In this document: positions 13,028-24,450 of the stretch, piece by piece | How the letters are laid out: the number at the start of each line of letters is the position of its first letter | Numbering within the stretch: the stretch's first letter is position 1 | NCBI GenBank assembly: GCA_012934845.2 | Contig: WNNJ02000546.1 | Coordinates: 117,044 to 181,043, forward strand | DNA length: 64,000 nt | From: Pomphorhynchus laevis | Taxonomy: Eukaryota; Acanthocephala; Palaeacanthocephala; Echinorhynchida; Pomphorhynchidae | Direction of reading: 5' to 3' | The notes under the pieces: model-generated | Seen by the model: only the letters and a program-made list of their open reading frames with translations | Told to the model about the DNA's origin: nothing | Databases searched by the model: none | Program-made: the position numbers and the translations under genes

Positions 13028-13331
13028 TGTTTTTTTTTCGTTTTTTTTTGTTTTTTTTTATTCGATGTGATGCTTCCTTACGAGCTTCAGCTCTCTCGGA
13101 AGTCGACTAATAATGTTATCTTTTAATTTAAAATATAATTTATTAATTTTAAATACAAAACCACGGTTACAAGTTTCTAAAACAGTTGTGTATATATTCG
13201 TATCGATAGTTAGTGATCTGAAAGCGATCATGTTATAGAATGTTGGATAGAATTTTGACAAACAAAGAAGGAAATTGAAATATTATTGTCAAAATAAACA
13301 CAGAAATGCTAAATTGTCAACGATGGGCATA

Positions 13332-14115
13332 GGCGCTCCCTCCTTTATCACATTCCTCTTTCGTTCCTACTTTTTCGACACATTATTTAGACTTAATTTA
13401 ACTTGAATGCATCTGTAAGCTGAAATTCTTCTGGTTGTGGCACAATATTATCCTCACAGGTATTGTTCTATTCTTGATACAGCAGGACGCCACTAATCAG
13501 TCTGGGTGGGTCTCATCAGCTGCTGACCCAGACCTACATTTCACGTTTCAACCCTTATTATCTGCTTACTCCGTACACTGGTGCTGATCGTCTTTGAACT
13601 CAGGACGTCTGTATCTTGATTCAACGCTACATCTACTTGGCTGGCTACTCCAGTGGTAGATATACATTGATGTATATTACTATCGGTAGGGCAGCATGAA
13701 AAACAGTGATCAAGTTAGCGGATCACACACATAGGGTAGGTTTCTAATTGATCGTTATAATACGATCCCCTACCGATAGTAATATACACGAATGTATATC
13801 TACACCACTGGAGTAGCCAGCAAGTAGATGTAGCGTTGAATCAAGATACAGACGTCCTGAGTTCAAAGACGATCAGCACCAGTGTACGGAGTAAGCAGAT
13901 AATAAGGGTCGAAACGTGATATGTAGGTCTGGGCCAGCAGCTGATGAGACTCACCCAGACTGATTAGTAGCGTCCTGCTGTATTAAGAATAGGAACAATA
14001 CCTGTGAGGATAATATTGTGCCACAACCAGAAGAAGATTTAGACTTTTGTTTATTTTTGTTTTGATCATGTAAGCGTGCGCCCGCACGCATTTGCCACGT
14101 AAAAATAATTCCTTT
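13332..14115 (+). mobile_element. LINE family 1 3' tail (copy C), split by foldback
   Basis: 13332-13394 matches the ORF end and early 3' UTR of family 1 (GCGCTCCCTCCTTTATCACA, then TTTTTCGACACATT). 14047-14115 matches the rest of the UTR and the terminal hairpin (CATGTAAGCGTGCGCCCGCA, then CGCATTTGCCACGTAAAAAT). The 642 bp between them are a palindromic insertion flanked by a 10-bp target duplication. Confidence 0.75.
13395..14036. mobile_element. 642-bp foldback element with 10-bp TSD
   Basis: Left arm about 13426-13690 and right arm about 13765-14034 are inverted copies: TTCTTCTGGTTGTGG against CCACAACCAGAAGAA outermost, and CCTACCGATAGTAATATACA against TGTATATTACTATCGGTAGG innermost. A unique centre of about 75 bp separates them. 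ATTTAGACTT lies on both sides (13385-13394 and 14037-14046). The arms differ at scattered positions, so it is not new. There is no coding capacity. The structure suggests a non-autonomous DNA transposon of foldback or MITE type; an 8-10 bp TSD fits several superfamilies. Confidence 0.7.
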
Positions 14116-14339
14116 TAGGAGATGTAGTGGGTAATGTTTTTTGTTGTTGCTGCCACTAGGAATTAGTCATAGTACCTTTAGATTCATCAAAATTGATCGA
14201 AAAAATACTTGAGGTGAGTATTTGAGGTAAATATTACTTTAAATACTTGAAGTAATAAGACAGAAGTGATACGACAGGGATAAATGGCAATCTGTGAATG
14301 ACAATGTGATGCCAGTAATATTGGAAGTGAATGAATGAG

Positions 14340-14560
14340 CGTAAAGATAATTAATGGTTATTACATAATATAAAAATCAAAGGGGTTGTTTATTAGTGTA
14401 ATGTTACTAACAAGCAAAGAGCAAATGATCAGTGCGAGAACGGAGCCCTGAGGAATACTGCCTGTAAAATAAATGGGTTCGAAATAATTAAGTGTGAAAA
14501 TGAGCGATCTATCCGTTGATATATTACGAAGTGCATCAAAGATGAAGTGATTATCAAAAC
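14340..14560 (-). mobile_element. Small RT fragment, antisense
   Basis: On the minus strand, 14560-14429 contains a stretch resembling LINE RT around the FD...DALRNI...DRSFSHLII region. It runs into CAGTATTCCTCAGGGCTCCG, which reads SIPQGSV, the RT motif before the polymerase box. The fragment is short and diverged. It abuts the Ty3/gypsy fossil at about 14560. Confidence 0.4.
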
Positions 14561-14563
14561 AAT

Positions 14564-15640
14564 GTGAATTCTTTGATGCATTCTAGCCAAACAAAATCGA
14601 TAACAATTGCATGCCGTATTATGATAAAAGGCATGACCTATCGTTGGAATATGGCACACTTATGTGCCCTGATAGGATGCTATTACAAGCAAGCTAAGAA
14701 TATATGCATTGAAATCTATTCATGCAGATCATGTCGGGATTGTTGCTATGAAACCGTTGTCTAGAACAAATGTGTGATGGCTGGAATAAATAGAAATATA
14801 GAACGTAGGCTTATATAAAAATATAAGCCTACGATGCAAACATTATCATCTGATAAACGAATCAGCGTGTTCATGCTGATTTTGCTGGTCCAGTACATGC
14901 AGAACGTACTCGGTGATAGTATGCGCAATGACAAAATGGCCAAAATTTTTAAAGGTAACCATCAATAAATGCTCAGAATGTGATTTAAACAATTAGTAAA
15001 GTTTTTGCGAAACAAGGTCTGCCAGAGTAGCTAGTCATTGATAATAGACCACCGTTTCAAACGTGGGAGTTCAAGCAATTTCCTAAAAATAACATAACAA
15101 AGTTGGTGAATGTGACACCATATCACCCAAAGTCAAATGGACTTACAGAAAGGTGCGTATGAGTATTGAAGCAGCGTGCACTATCAAATTTATAAATTAG
15201 GTAGAGACCATTAAGAATTCAACAAATATTACTTTCATATAGGAATACTCTGTATACTAGTTCCGGAAAATCTCATTTATGCTCTACGGACAACGGCTAT
15301 GCACAAGGTTTGATCGAATACGTCCAACTTCAGCGCTGACTGTGAAAAAATGCGATCGAAAAGTATCACTTATATAAGGATGTGTCTGCAAAATGTTGCA
15401 GTTTTCAACCAGGGCAGGCTTTATGATTCCCCCGTCACAAAATAGTTTAATGGCAGCTTGCTACAGTTATAGAGCGAAGGGGATGGGTTTCCTATAAGGT
15501 TGTAAATAATAGCACATTATCCGTACAAGACAAAACAACAGATTCCATTCCAGTCCATGCTGACCAACTACGTAACCGTGCATGTAAGCAAAGTGAGTTG
15601 AGCCAAGCTGAGGGTATTGAAAATCTAAAAACATCATGTA
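14564..15640 (+). mobile_element. Ty3/gypsy-like LTR retrotransposon fossil, integrase region
   Basis: The plus strand shows parts of a Ty3/gypsy pol end in order. A zinc-binding HHCC-like piece lies at about 14570-14760 (ending CRSCRDC). Integrase core motifs follow at about 14860-15290 (DFAGPVHAERT; VTPYHPKSNGLTERC; LLSYRNTLYTSSGKS), then a C-terminal portion to about 15600. gag, protease, RT and both LTRs were not found. It is clearly broken with many breaks and looks old. A perfect 12-bp hairpin at 14806-14833 lies within it. Confidence 0.75.
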
Positions 15641-15864
15641 CATATGATGATGTTGGTAATTAGTTATAGAAGATTCAATGCCTTGCCGATATCAGTTACA
15701 TGTCACGGCAGGAGGATACAAAACGGCCAGCCAAGCATCAACAATGATTTATAAGCAATATAGAAAATCTTGATAGAGAGTTACTATAAAAGACTCGTAA
15801 AGACGAGGCACCCACATTCGACGAAAACCTCAAAGATAAGGATTTGATTGAATTAGCACTGAGT

Positions 15865-16375
15865 TGTGCATCTGTCATTAAATGGGAAAACCCAAGTGCG
15901 CTTCTGGTGGTACTTGTGCTATCTCGGGAATAGTCTTCTTTTCTAGTGGACTTCACAGGAGCAAAGGCTAAGGTTTCTCAAGCTCTTTGTCTCTCGTTTA
16001 CCCAGCATAGTTCGCCTTGATTGGAGTCTTCGTGGAGGGTGTGAAAGACTCTGAGTGGTTCAGTCGGAAGGCGGCGTGTTGGATCGGTTGGAGGGCTCAG
16101 ATCCCACTAGACCTGAGGCCGTAAATTTTAGAGAAGATTCAACAATGCAATTAAACTGTGATTCGCTTGATTTGTCTTGTTTTTAGTTGTTCTTCTTTTT
16201 TCCCTGTTGACCGTATAACCGTGTATTATTATGATTAAAAAATCTTATTATTATTGTTCTATGTAGTTTTTGATTGAGTTTTTTGTTATTTGATTTTTAA
16301 AAACATTTTGTTGCTTTATGAAAGGCGGGTATCCGAATTAAACCGCAACAAAATTAAAAAAAAAAGTGAAAAACA
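15865..16375 (+). mobile_element. LINE family C 3' end
   Basis: TGCATCTGTCATTAA, then ATCTCGGGAATAGTC and AGAGCAAAGGCTAAG-like text align block by block with 52170-52400, the end of the better family C copy. The tail runs to a poly-A-like end (AAAATTAAAAAAAAAA at about 16350). Only the last ORF codons and the 3' UTR are present. A second family C piece starts immediately after it. Confidence 0.65.
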
Positions 16376-16377
16376 TT

Positions 16378-17340
16378 AAGATGCTATTAGCCAACCCTTC
16401 TGATATCGCCAGTATTAATATGAGTAGGCCTTCATTGTTACCAAAAACGAAACTGATACATATCCAAAAGACCTGCAGCCCATTTTGATTCAAAACTTAT
16501 TCATCTCAATTTACGAGAAAGCGCTTGCGTGTAAAACCTGGAATGACTTAATAAGGCGAAATATAATCACACAAAGTTTTCATGGGTTTGTCAAAGATCG
16601 GTCGGTCCATTCAGCATTAGTAAAAAATCATCAGTTTTGTCAAGATAGCATTCATCATCTTGCTGTGGCTGTTTTTCTTGACTTTTCTGCCGTATTCGAC
16701 CGCATCTCCGTTCATTTTGTCATCTCTTTTCTCAGGTCCTTCAGGCTGTCTGCAAAAATTGTTAACAGTGTGGAAATATTGATGTACACTAAGTGATTTT
16801 TTTATGAAGACGACCCAGATGCGCGTCAGTTCTACCCAATTACAAGTGTGCTCCAAGAATCCCTACTTTCTCCAATCTTATACCTTGCCTCTACAAATGT
16901 CATATTTAAACCTTTACGTGAACAACCTTTAGTGTTAAAACGCTTATAATACCATGGCCCTTTTCTCTAGACATATGCAAAAGATGTAGTCTCTAAAATC
17001 TGGCAATTCTGTAGAAGATTAAAACACAATTACCCCCTTCAAATTGTCTTCTCAATCCTTCCAAATCACAGGTACAGTATTTAATGGCGCTCATACAACA
17101 AAGAAAGAGTAAATGAGACTCACTATCAGCTCTCTCTCCTCCATACTGTACAATCAACCACTCTCATTTTTCATACATTGAGTAAGATACCTGGGGGTTT
17201 ACCATTACGTTTAAATAGACGGCCGGATCAGACTTGGATAGATTCAAGAGTGTCCTGAAGAGAGCTCAATGGGCCCTGAAACGGTCCCATATCGGCTTGT
17301 GTGCATGCAAATTTAGTGATATGGGAATTGCACGATATGA
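16378..17340 (+). mobile_element. LINE family C RT fragment
   Basis: 16485-16796 reads HGFVKDRSVHSALVKNHQFC, then AVFLDFSAVFDRISVHFVIS. Downstream frames give SVLQESLLSPILYLAS and, at about 17185, a YLG-type block near GTAAGATACCTGGGGG. The same order occurs at 51.2-52.2 kb. RT is intact in outline but holds several frame changes. The polymerase box around 16975 has decayed. The clade is uncertain; the PQGSPLSPILY style of the sister copy suggests an I/Loa/Jockey-like element rather than L2. Confidence 0.7.
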
Positions 17341-17840
17341 AATAAGCGACAAATTGATGAAGATTACAAAAGTTTAAAACATTTTGAAATTATGAAAAAC
17401 GCTTGTAAATGATATTAGAGAACAATTTTTAACAAGGGAGAGCGAAAGATATCATTATCAGGAAGGGGTCTGTTTAGGTGAAAGATAGATGGGGCGAATA
17501 CTATTAAAAAGTGTTGGGTTATCTGTCGTAAGAAGTAGTTTCAGGATGAAACGAAATATATCTTGATTTAGGCGTATTTGTGGAGAGTCAGAGGTTGGGA
17601 ATAATACGCTTGTCCTTAGGATACATCTATTTCAGGAAGGTCGACGTATTGTAATTTGTGAAGTGAATATATTATCATGGTGTAATGCAGTGCGGTAACC
17701 ATGATTGCGAATTGATGTAAAATATCGAAAAAATGTTGGTCTTCGTAGTATTAGATAGTTGGAATGAATCTAACGATGCAGCAATACTAATTGACGTGGG
17801 GGATAAATACTGTCTAGTTGATGAGGGTGATGATTTGTAC
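17341..17840 (-). mobile_element. Possible antisense LINE tail
   Basis: On the minus strand about 17770-17560 can be read as TKTNIFSIFYINSQSW followed by PKSRYISFHPETTSY. This recalls the RR..LF.IP..R C-terminal tail of some R1/Jockey LINE proteins. The match is by style only and no RT motif accompanies it. Confidence 0.25.
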
Positions 17841-19489
17841 CGTTGAGTTAGAATGCAGTCTAATATAATTTTTCATAGATAATCATGGTATAAGTTTAAG
17901 AATATACACGCTTTTTGTTGTTTTTACTATCAGATGCAATATATCTAGATTCAAATGAATGCAGCTATATACAGGATTGAAGATACACACGTCGTAAGAA
18001 GTACAAGTAATTGCAAATCCATACAAGTAATTGTGTAGAGGTAACAGTCATTATATTTATTTTTACGTTAGAAGCACTTCGTTTACAACAGAATTTTTAA
18101 ATCTTTTCAGGTTTACTGAGAGATATGAAAACATAATCACTGAAGAAATTTAAATAAAATTAAATACAACATGTAAGTCTAGGAAGATCGCTACAGAGAT
18201 TACGCTTCTCAGACTATAAGGGGCTGCAAGTGATTAAGATCGATAACCGAAGTTTTAGAAATATTTGGGGATGTATAGCAGAGATTCCTTAAAGCATAAA
18301 TATAAAGAAATGGCCTGGAAGGGTTGCCGAGAGGAGGAAGGTGTATATAAGGAGTGTTAATACATTAACACTATTTATATAGGAGTTGATACATTTAGGG
18401 TGTTGGGTCACAGTGAAGTTTGAAGAAATGATTAATGGATTTGAAAAAATGGAAATTTAAGTGATGAATTAATAATGTTTCTAATTTATCATCAATTGTA
18501 TTATATCTAAATCAAAGACATTGTATTTAATTAAATGTAATTAAATTTAAATGGGCAAGTCGCTTTAATATTATGAAATTATAAAAGAAGCATGATTGAA
18601 GCAAAATTCAAATGTATCAATAATTTAAATGAAATCAATTTTTACATAAACTTACATCATATAGAGGATATGTTAAGCGACACTGCTTACGATGATTTAT
18701 ATATATACATAACTATGATAATCGTATTAATGTATCATAATACTTAATGCTACTGACCGCAGGCAATGACACAAAGTTGCTTGTACAAGATAACTTATGT
18801 CAAAGTTATCGTTATAATGTAATCTTCTCTAGTTGTGCAAGATTTTAACAAAGTGCATTCAAAGCATGCCCGTAAGCTTAATTAGTCAATTAATAAAGCT
18901 CTTGATTTGAAATAAAACTATTAGATTGATTTAAGAATAAGGCAATTGACCTAAATATTACCCTATTGTTAAATGATATATTATGTACGTTTACATTTAA
19001 GATTGCTAATTAAACTGGGATAAAGCAAAATACTTTTAATGAATGACTGCTCTATTGTGGATTAATTGGCTTGCATAAGTAACATAACACGAATTTCTAG
19101 TGCAAACATTCAATTAAGAATAAAGCAGCTGTCCTTGTAAACTTCAATAGTCAAACTGATGAATAAACTTTAAATTTATAACTGATAAGATCTGCTTGCT
19201 AATTGAAAATTGAAAATTTGCTAAATTGATTTTTTTTTGTTTTTGCTCTGGATAGTTGATTTAATGTCACAGGTCATTAAAATTGATATCACGACAGGCA
19301 ATATTTACTAAAATAAACACTGTATTTACTTTCTCATTTCACATTTGAATCGTTTTAGGCATGAACCAATTTCAATTTCTGACGCTTCAGATTAGAAAAT
19401 AGTAATTTTAATTCGTAATAATTTATTAGTAATCAATGCATTTTACCCCAAAAATCATATTCCAAATTGTGCTATAAGCTATTAAGTCA
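17841..19489. other. AT-rich stretch, no gene recognised
   Basis: No exon, RNA gene or transposon protein was recognised on either strand. Around 18195-18400 the base composition is less AT-rich and reads like a decayed LINE tail on the minus strand, but no motif secures it. Confidence 0.5.
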
Positions 19490-19650
19490 TTAACCTAACA
19501 TTGTATCGGGGCCAAATACTAGCTAATGACGTGTTTCCTCTGATGAAATTTGATTATATAGTGAATCTTATTCTAATAATGAGTATATAATTTACTATTT
19601 ACCTATAAAAATGTTCCACTTAAGAGTTTAAATTTATTTTTAATCAAAAA
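19490..19650 (+). repeat. R1 repeat, right half
   Basis: CGGGGCCAAATACTAGCTAA, then TTTCCTCTGATGAAATTTGA and CACTTAAGAGTTTAAATTTA, match the right half of the R1 repeat seen complete at 46495-47050 and 58893-59445. The left half with the stem is missing. Confidence 0.7.
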
Positions 19651-19739
19651 AATCAATTTATTACTAATACATCAAGTTATCGTTATTTATAGTTAGCATT
19701 TTATCGCATGCAATTCGTTCTTCATTGAGCTAATCCAGT

Positions 19740-22565
19740 TTCAACCTGTCCGTACCCGGATGGACGCATTATCATTAAATTTGAATTCCGATTTTCTCCT
19801 GTGGATGGATGATGACATGTCTAGTATGGATTTGGTATGTAGCTCAATAAACAACTTTTCATCTATGTAAAGCTTATTCGTTTCAACGAATTATGCAAGC
19901 AATCAGAGTATAATTTTCATGTCTTCATCACACTTCTAGATGCACATGTTCTTTTCAACTTGAGCAAATCATTACCAATTCCGCCATCCACAGAGAGAAT
20001 AGCAGGAACAAAATTATCTCTTTCAATAGTTTGTATTCGCTCTTCGTATTTTGAAATTTTTCTTTGTACGTGAAAGTCAACCAACTCGCAGCACCTGAAT
20101 TACAGTAAGACGAAGCCAAATGATTGAATACACTTAGTCTATGAACGACCAGTCCATACTACCGTTGTTTATTGAGCTACATACCTAATCCATCCTAGCT
20201 AAATAATCCCTTGTTGTCGTGGATTTTTCGAAGTAAAAGTTTGAAGGGAGCGGTTGGAGTTTTGATTCTACATCAACCGAATTAAAGCCGTCGTTTAAAA
20301 TGTCAGCTAATACATCCCTGACAGTATTGTGTCTAATAAAAATGTTTCCACCTACCCTCTGTGATAGCTATACTGCTAGGATGCCATTGTAGTCGACATC
20401 TTCTAAATTATAACGTACGTTAATTGCATCGCGAAACTGTTTTGAGTTTAGGTAACACCCATTGCTTCGTGATTAAATGCAATTCAATCAAGAAGAACAT
20501 CCTCTTTACGTAGCGTAATCAATAACGACTCCTCATCACAAACTATCAATATTAACCAGACCTTCTCTTGTAATTTTATATTCGGCTTCATTCACACTAT
20601 GAATTTCTTTCAAATAATTATTTTGCTTTACCAATCGTTGATCTTCTGCTAACTCAATCAGATTAAGTAATGCCATTTCTCTTGAATTTATGTAATTTAA
20701 TCTCGAATCTTGGCACGGACTGCGGACTCCCATGCCACCATGACGTGTGGGTAAGAAAATCAGTTCTTTAACCTCTCCTCTATATGATAACACTCAAGCA
20801 TCGATGGTACAAACTGATCACTTATAAATTTTTCAATGCAATAGAACCATTAGATACAGATAGGAGTAGTTCTTTGTACATAAGTCCACTCGCAGTGTAG
20901 GGCCTTTGTAAGCAAAGTATAAGTGACATTAGCATCAAAAACAGCTAACTCTGATAGCATTCGCAGATCATCTAGCCACACGGCAATCTTACTTTTCACC
21001 TGATCCATTGTATATTCATCAGTACTTATATAACTTCCGGGAACTTTGATTTCGTGGTGTAATATTTATCTTTTCATCACTAAAATCTTTATAATCGTCT
21101 ATTGTCGTATTACTGTTAACCAAAAGAAAGCATTTACTGGCGTTTACATAATAGCCAAAAGTATGACCGATATTATTGATAGCCTTCAACGCTTGCAGCA
21201 ATTGCTCATAAGTCCCAACAAAGTGGCATCATTGGCATACCACAACTGGATGCTATCTGGAACAATGTTTTTCAAGTGCTTTATCATTGGTATAGATGCA
21301 GCTGCAAAACGGCCATAGCCAATGTATCGCTCTGAGTTATACCTTCCTCGGAGAAAATACACTGATCATAAACAGACAGTCTCTATGGGTTGGTGTATGT
21401 TTTTTAACAGATTTGATAAATCTGTTAAAAATATGCTTCTAACATTTATGCTTTTAATGTTCCGTTGCAATTTTGATCGCAAACGTGGGAATACTCTCCG
21501 CTAGTCTTTTCGATTTCCAGCCAAAATCACTTAAGGCATTTTGCCAAAAATTAGCATCCAAACCAAAAGGTCCGGCCTACCCGTGTGTTTTTTAGCTGCA
21601 CAAATATTATCATTTGAACTTAATTCATAAAATCCAACAGGGGGATGAAGTTCTGCTGCTGGGAGAAGATTGATAAGCCGTAATTTATCAGGTACTGGGG
21701 CTGCATTTGGTTGAAGATCTTGAAGTAGTTTGATTATGGATCTGCAATTTATTATATTAAGATGTGAAAGTAAATTAATTCGTTTATCTCGATTTCTGAG
21801 CATTTTTAAAGCTTGACCTAACTTTCCGTTTTGCACCAAAGCGCATACGACTTTAAAAATATTTGTATGGTCATTTACACAATTTTTGGCAGAATATTGT
21901 GATTACAGAAAACGAGCTTCTTGCAAGAGTTCATCAGACCTGCCTTCATCCCACATCATTAGCCTTCGTTCTAAGCATAATCGATAATATCTTATTCTTC
22001 TTGAGAGTTATTGTGTAAGCAGACTCCATTTAAAATTGTCAAAAGATCAAGAAGAGTCAATTATTATTTTTGTTCACAAATTTCTTCTTGAGAGTGCTCT
22101 TTGTAACATTAAAAGCAAGAACAGTAACCCAATGTAAAACCCAAGCACTCCTTTTCGATTCATTAACAAACTCGACAATGAAATTTGCCAACTTGTTTAA
22201 GAATCTACTTAAGGCTCCACACTATGGAAGTGACATTAAATTTGGTAGCCAATTTGTCGGTTCGTAAAACACAAACATTATATCAAAACTATGTAGTCGT
22301 TGGCGCTGTGCGGCGGCAATTATTAAATCGTCAAATGAAGTTGATGGATCATGTGCAGGGGACATAACACAACTTTTTTGTTCTGCAGTGGAATGGCTTA
22401 GTGAAGACAGTGTCAATTGCGGATTTTGTCTATATTGACATTTAGTGGCACGACAATTTACACAGGCTCGACCGGCTTTTGCACACTTGCATCCTCTACA
22501 TACGGCCGCAGGCCCATTGCAGGTGCAACATGGGTCATTATTAGCTGGACCACATTTAGGCATGT
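19740..22565 (-). mobile_element. Fossil RT element with Cys-rich leader and nuclease-like end
   Basis: Read on the minus strand the parts are: a Cys-rich module at about 22563-22430 (CCTCNGPAAVCRGCKCAKAG); a region with KLGQALKMLRN and AELHPPVGFYEL at about 21839-21530; the thumb-side part of an RT at about 21200-21040 (NNIGHTFGYYVNASKCFLLV); FLPTRHGGMGVRSPCQDSRL at about 20770; FRDAINVRYNLEDVDYNG and FIRHNTVRDVLADILNDGFN at about 20430-20290; and NFVPAILSVDGGIGNDL-like text near 20000. From memory, this module order is common in predicted proteins of corals, sponges and molluscs; I cannot name its clade. The C-terminal end may be a PD-(D/E)XK-type nuclease. It is broken with many breaks and looks old. 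Confidence 0.7.
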
Positions 22566-22664
22566 GTCCCGGTTAAATGACAAATATTCATGCTTCGTGT
22601 CTTCTCAGGCGACATCGTGCATGTATGTTATTGAATAATGTCGATAGTGTTTTTCAATAGTGCT

Positions 22665-22759
22665 ATGAAAATCCTTCGACGCTCTGAAAATCATCCGACA
22701 CTGAAAATCCTTTGACGCTCTGAAAATAATTCGACACTCTTAAAATCCTTCGACGCTTG
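22665..22759. repeat. Five tandem copies of a ~19-bp unit
   Basis: TGAAAATCCTTCGACGCTC repeats about five times with small changes (TGAAAATCATCCGACAC, TGAAAATCCTTTGACGCTC, TGAAAATAATTCGACACTC, TTAAAATCCTTCGACGCTT). It sits just past the leader end of the RT fossil. Confidence 0.85.
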
Positions 22760-22867
22760 TAAGAATTTTTTAACCAGTCATTAATAATATTGTGCTAATT
22801 TTTATATTTTACGATTTTCTGTTTGTTTGTATTTGAAATTTTAGAGGATGATCGCCTCAAAGAAAAT

Positions 22868-22960
22868 AAAACAACTGTTAAGATATAATATAAAGATTCT
22901 CACGATCTTTATGTAAATATAAGAAGCTTTTCCAAAGAAATCATTTGCACGATAAATCAA
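22868..22960 (+). mobile_element. Penelope-like element scrap
   Basis: GATCTTTATGTAAATATAAG followed by AAGCTTTTCCAAAGAAATCA matches 55065-55110 and 56325-56365. The encoded phrase DLYVN.RSFSKEIICTINQ parallels DLYVNKRSFSKDIICSINQ there. About 90 bp remain. Confidence 0.55.
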
Positions 22961-24297
22961 TGATTAATACAAGCACACATTAAATAAGTGGGATATTTCT
23001 TCATCAAACTAACTTTAATGAAGAAATAAGAATGTACAACAAATTTAGCACACAAATTAATTTGAAGTAATACTGACATAATTTCTGAAAAATCCTATAA
23101 TTTTTGAAATGTCAACCTTGTTATCGGCCGTAAATTTCGGCCAATGCTAGAGTTTCAAGCATGTGCAGTTATTGCTATATAGATCGGTGTTACTGCTTTT
23201 TCAAAATTAGAAATCGATTTTTTACAATTTAAATCAGAATTGATATTAAATTGATTAGTACACCAATTGACTTTAACTGATAAATTGTCTATCTAAATTA
23301 AACTTTAATCTAAATTAGATATTATTATTATTATACATTCAACAACATACGAGCATTAGCTCAAATAGCTGGCTCACAATAAGTTCGTAAATAAATTAAT
23401 TAGTTTTTAAAATAAGGAAATGCAACACGAAATCATGTGAAACATATGAAATCATGTCTAAAGCGAACGATGTATCAGGAAATGAATTCCTGTTAAACAA
23501 GTTCAACATATTATCGTACCGACATAATTCATGATTTGATCAATATTATAAATGCTATAATAGTATAAACTAAATGTTTATCGTTAATAATACATTTAAA
23601 AAAGGAAACCAATAAAACTAGGACTTTACTGTTGTTAAGCCCTAGTGAAACGGTGAAAATTTCAAAAACTACCTAATTGTATTTTGTTCAGTGATAAGAT
23701 ACACGATGTTTGATGCTAGAGATAAAATCGCTACCATTCGGCATAGGCAGAGGAGGAAAACTATGAACATGGAGTCCGGTGAAATTTTATTCGCATTACG
23801 TAATATCATTTTCAGTGTGCTACATACGCGTTATAAGCAAAATGAACTTTGTCGAATGTGTATATAGAACAAAGGAATGATGTTTGCCCTCTAGGTTATG
23901 CTATCAGAGATAACATCTCCTAAATGACACCTAAAAGAATCTTCATCTATACATAGATGATAAAGTAAACTTGCATTTGCATCAATGAAGACATGTATGC
24001 AGTTAAACCAAATTTATTCTCAATGGAGTTCTTAATGAAAATTTTAATTTTTTTAATGTTAAAAAATTACCTTAAAGTCTCAAATCTGTTTTATAAAATT
24101 TGAATAAGTTTTTTCTATAAATCTAGAATTAGACTAAAGTGAATGATTTTTGCATAATTGTTGACTTGTTAAAATTGTCCTGTTTAATTGTTTCCTTGAT
24201 GCTTAAATATTTAAAAATATCTGCAATTACAGCATATGAGAGAGTATACTACAAACACTCTCATATACGCAATCATTAATAAATTATCGTCTTGTTT
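22961..24297. other. AT-rich stretch, no gene recognised
   Basis: Nothing coding was recognised. 23680-23960 is less AT-rich and has no internal repeat; its open frames are short and show no known motif. It could be a diverged repeat or an unrecognised exon. Confidence 0.45.
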
Positions 24298-24450
24298 ATT
24301 GTTCCTTACGTTCCCGTAATTCCCTTCTTTTACATGTCCCAAACTAATCTACCTCCTTTGGCTTCGGCTCCTTCCTTGTAGTTATCCTCTTCAGTTGAAT
24401 CATCTGCCCATTCATATACTCCAATCAACCTCCCTGCTGTGCTTCAAATA
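24298..24450 (+). mobile_element. LINE family 1 ORF scrap (E subtype)
   Basis: CGTTCCCGTAATTCCCTTCT, then TTTTACATGTCCCAAACTA, is nearly the reverse complement of 26925-27060 in copy E. The plus-strand reading is YVPVIPFFYMSQTNLPPLAS against CVPVIPFFYMPQTTLLLLAS in copy E. Both are internal pieces of the family 1 ORF tail. No 3' hairpin is attached. Confidence 0.7.

Larger units (their letters stand above)
8765..13110 (+). mobile_element. LINE family 2 (CR1-like), near full length, broken
   Basis: This is a two-ORF non-LTR retrotransposon of about 4.3 kb. The order is tandem 5' units (8765-8970), an ORF1-like region (about 9003-9812) with a PHD-like zinc-finger end, an APE-type endonuclease (about 10310-10985), a reverse transcriptase (about 11290-12745), a conserved C-terminal tail (12749-13027), a T-rich 3' UTR and a terminal hairpin (CTTCC...GAGCTTCAGCTC...GGAAG) near 13068-13100. 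The overall style (YRTISLTC, LSKAFDRVVH, LLYADDMKLW, RRATHLVPATR) is that of CR1/Jockey-group elements of flatworms and other invertebrates. Eight to ten frame changes make it inactive. Confidence 0.88.

Noticed and set aside
13880-13990. Type II hammerhead in the arms of the foldback element (GAAAC ... GTC ... CTGATGA)
   Set aside because: The order of conserved blocks is possible, but stems I and III do not form and stem II is only complete if the two arms are mixed.
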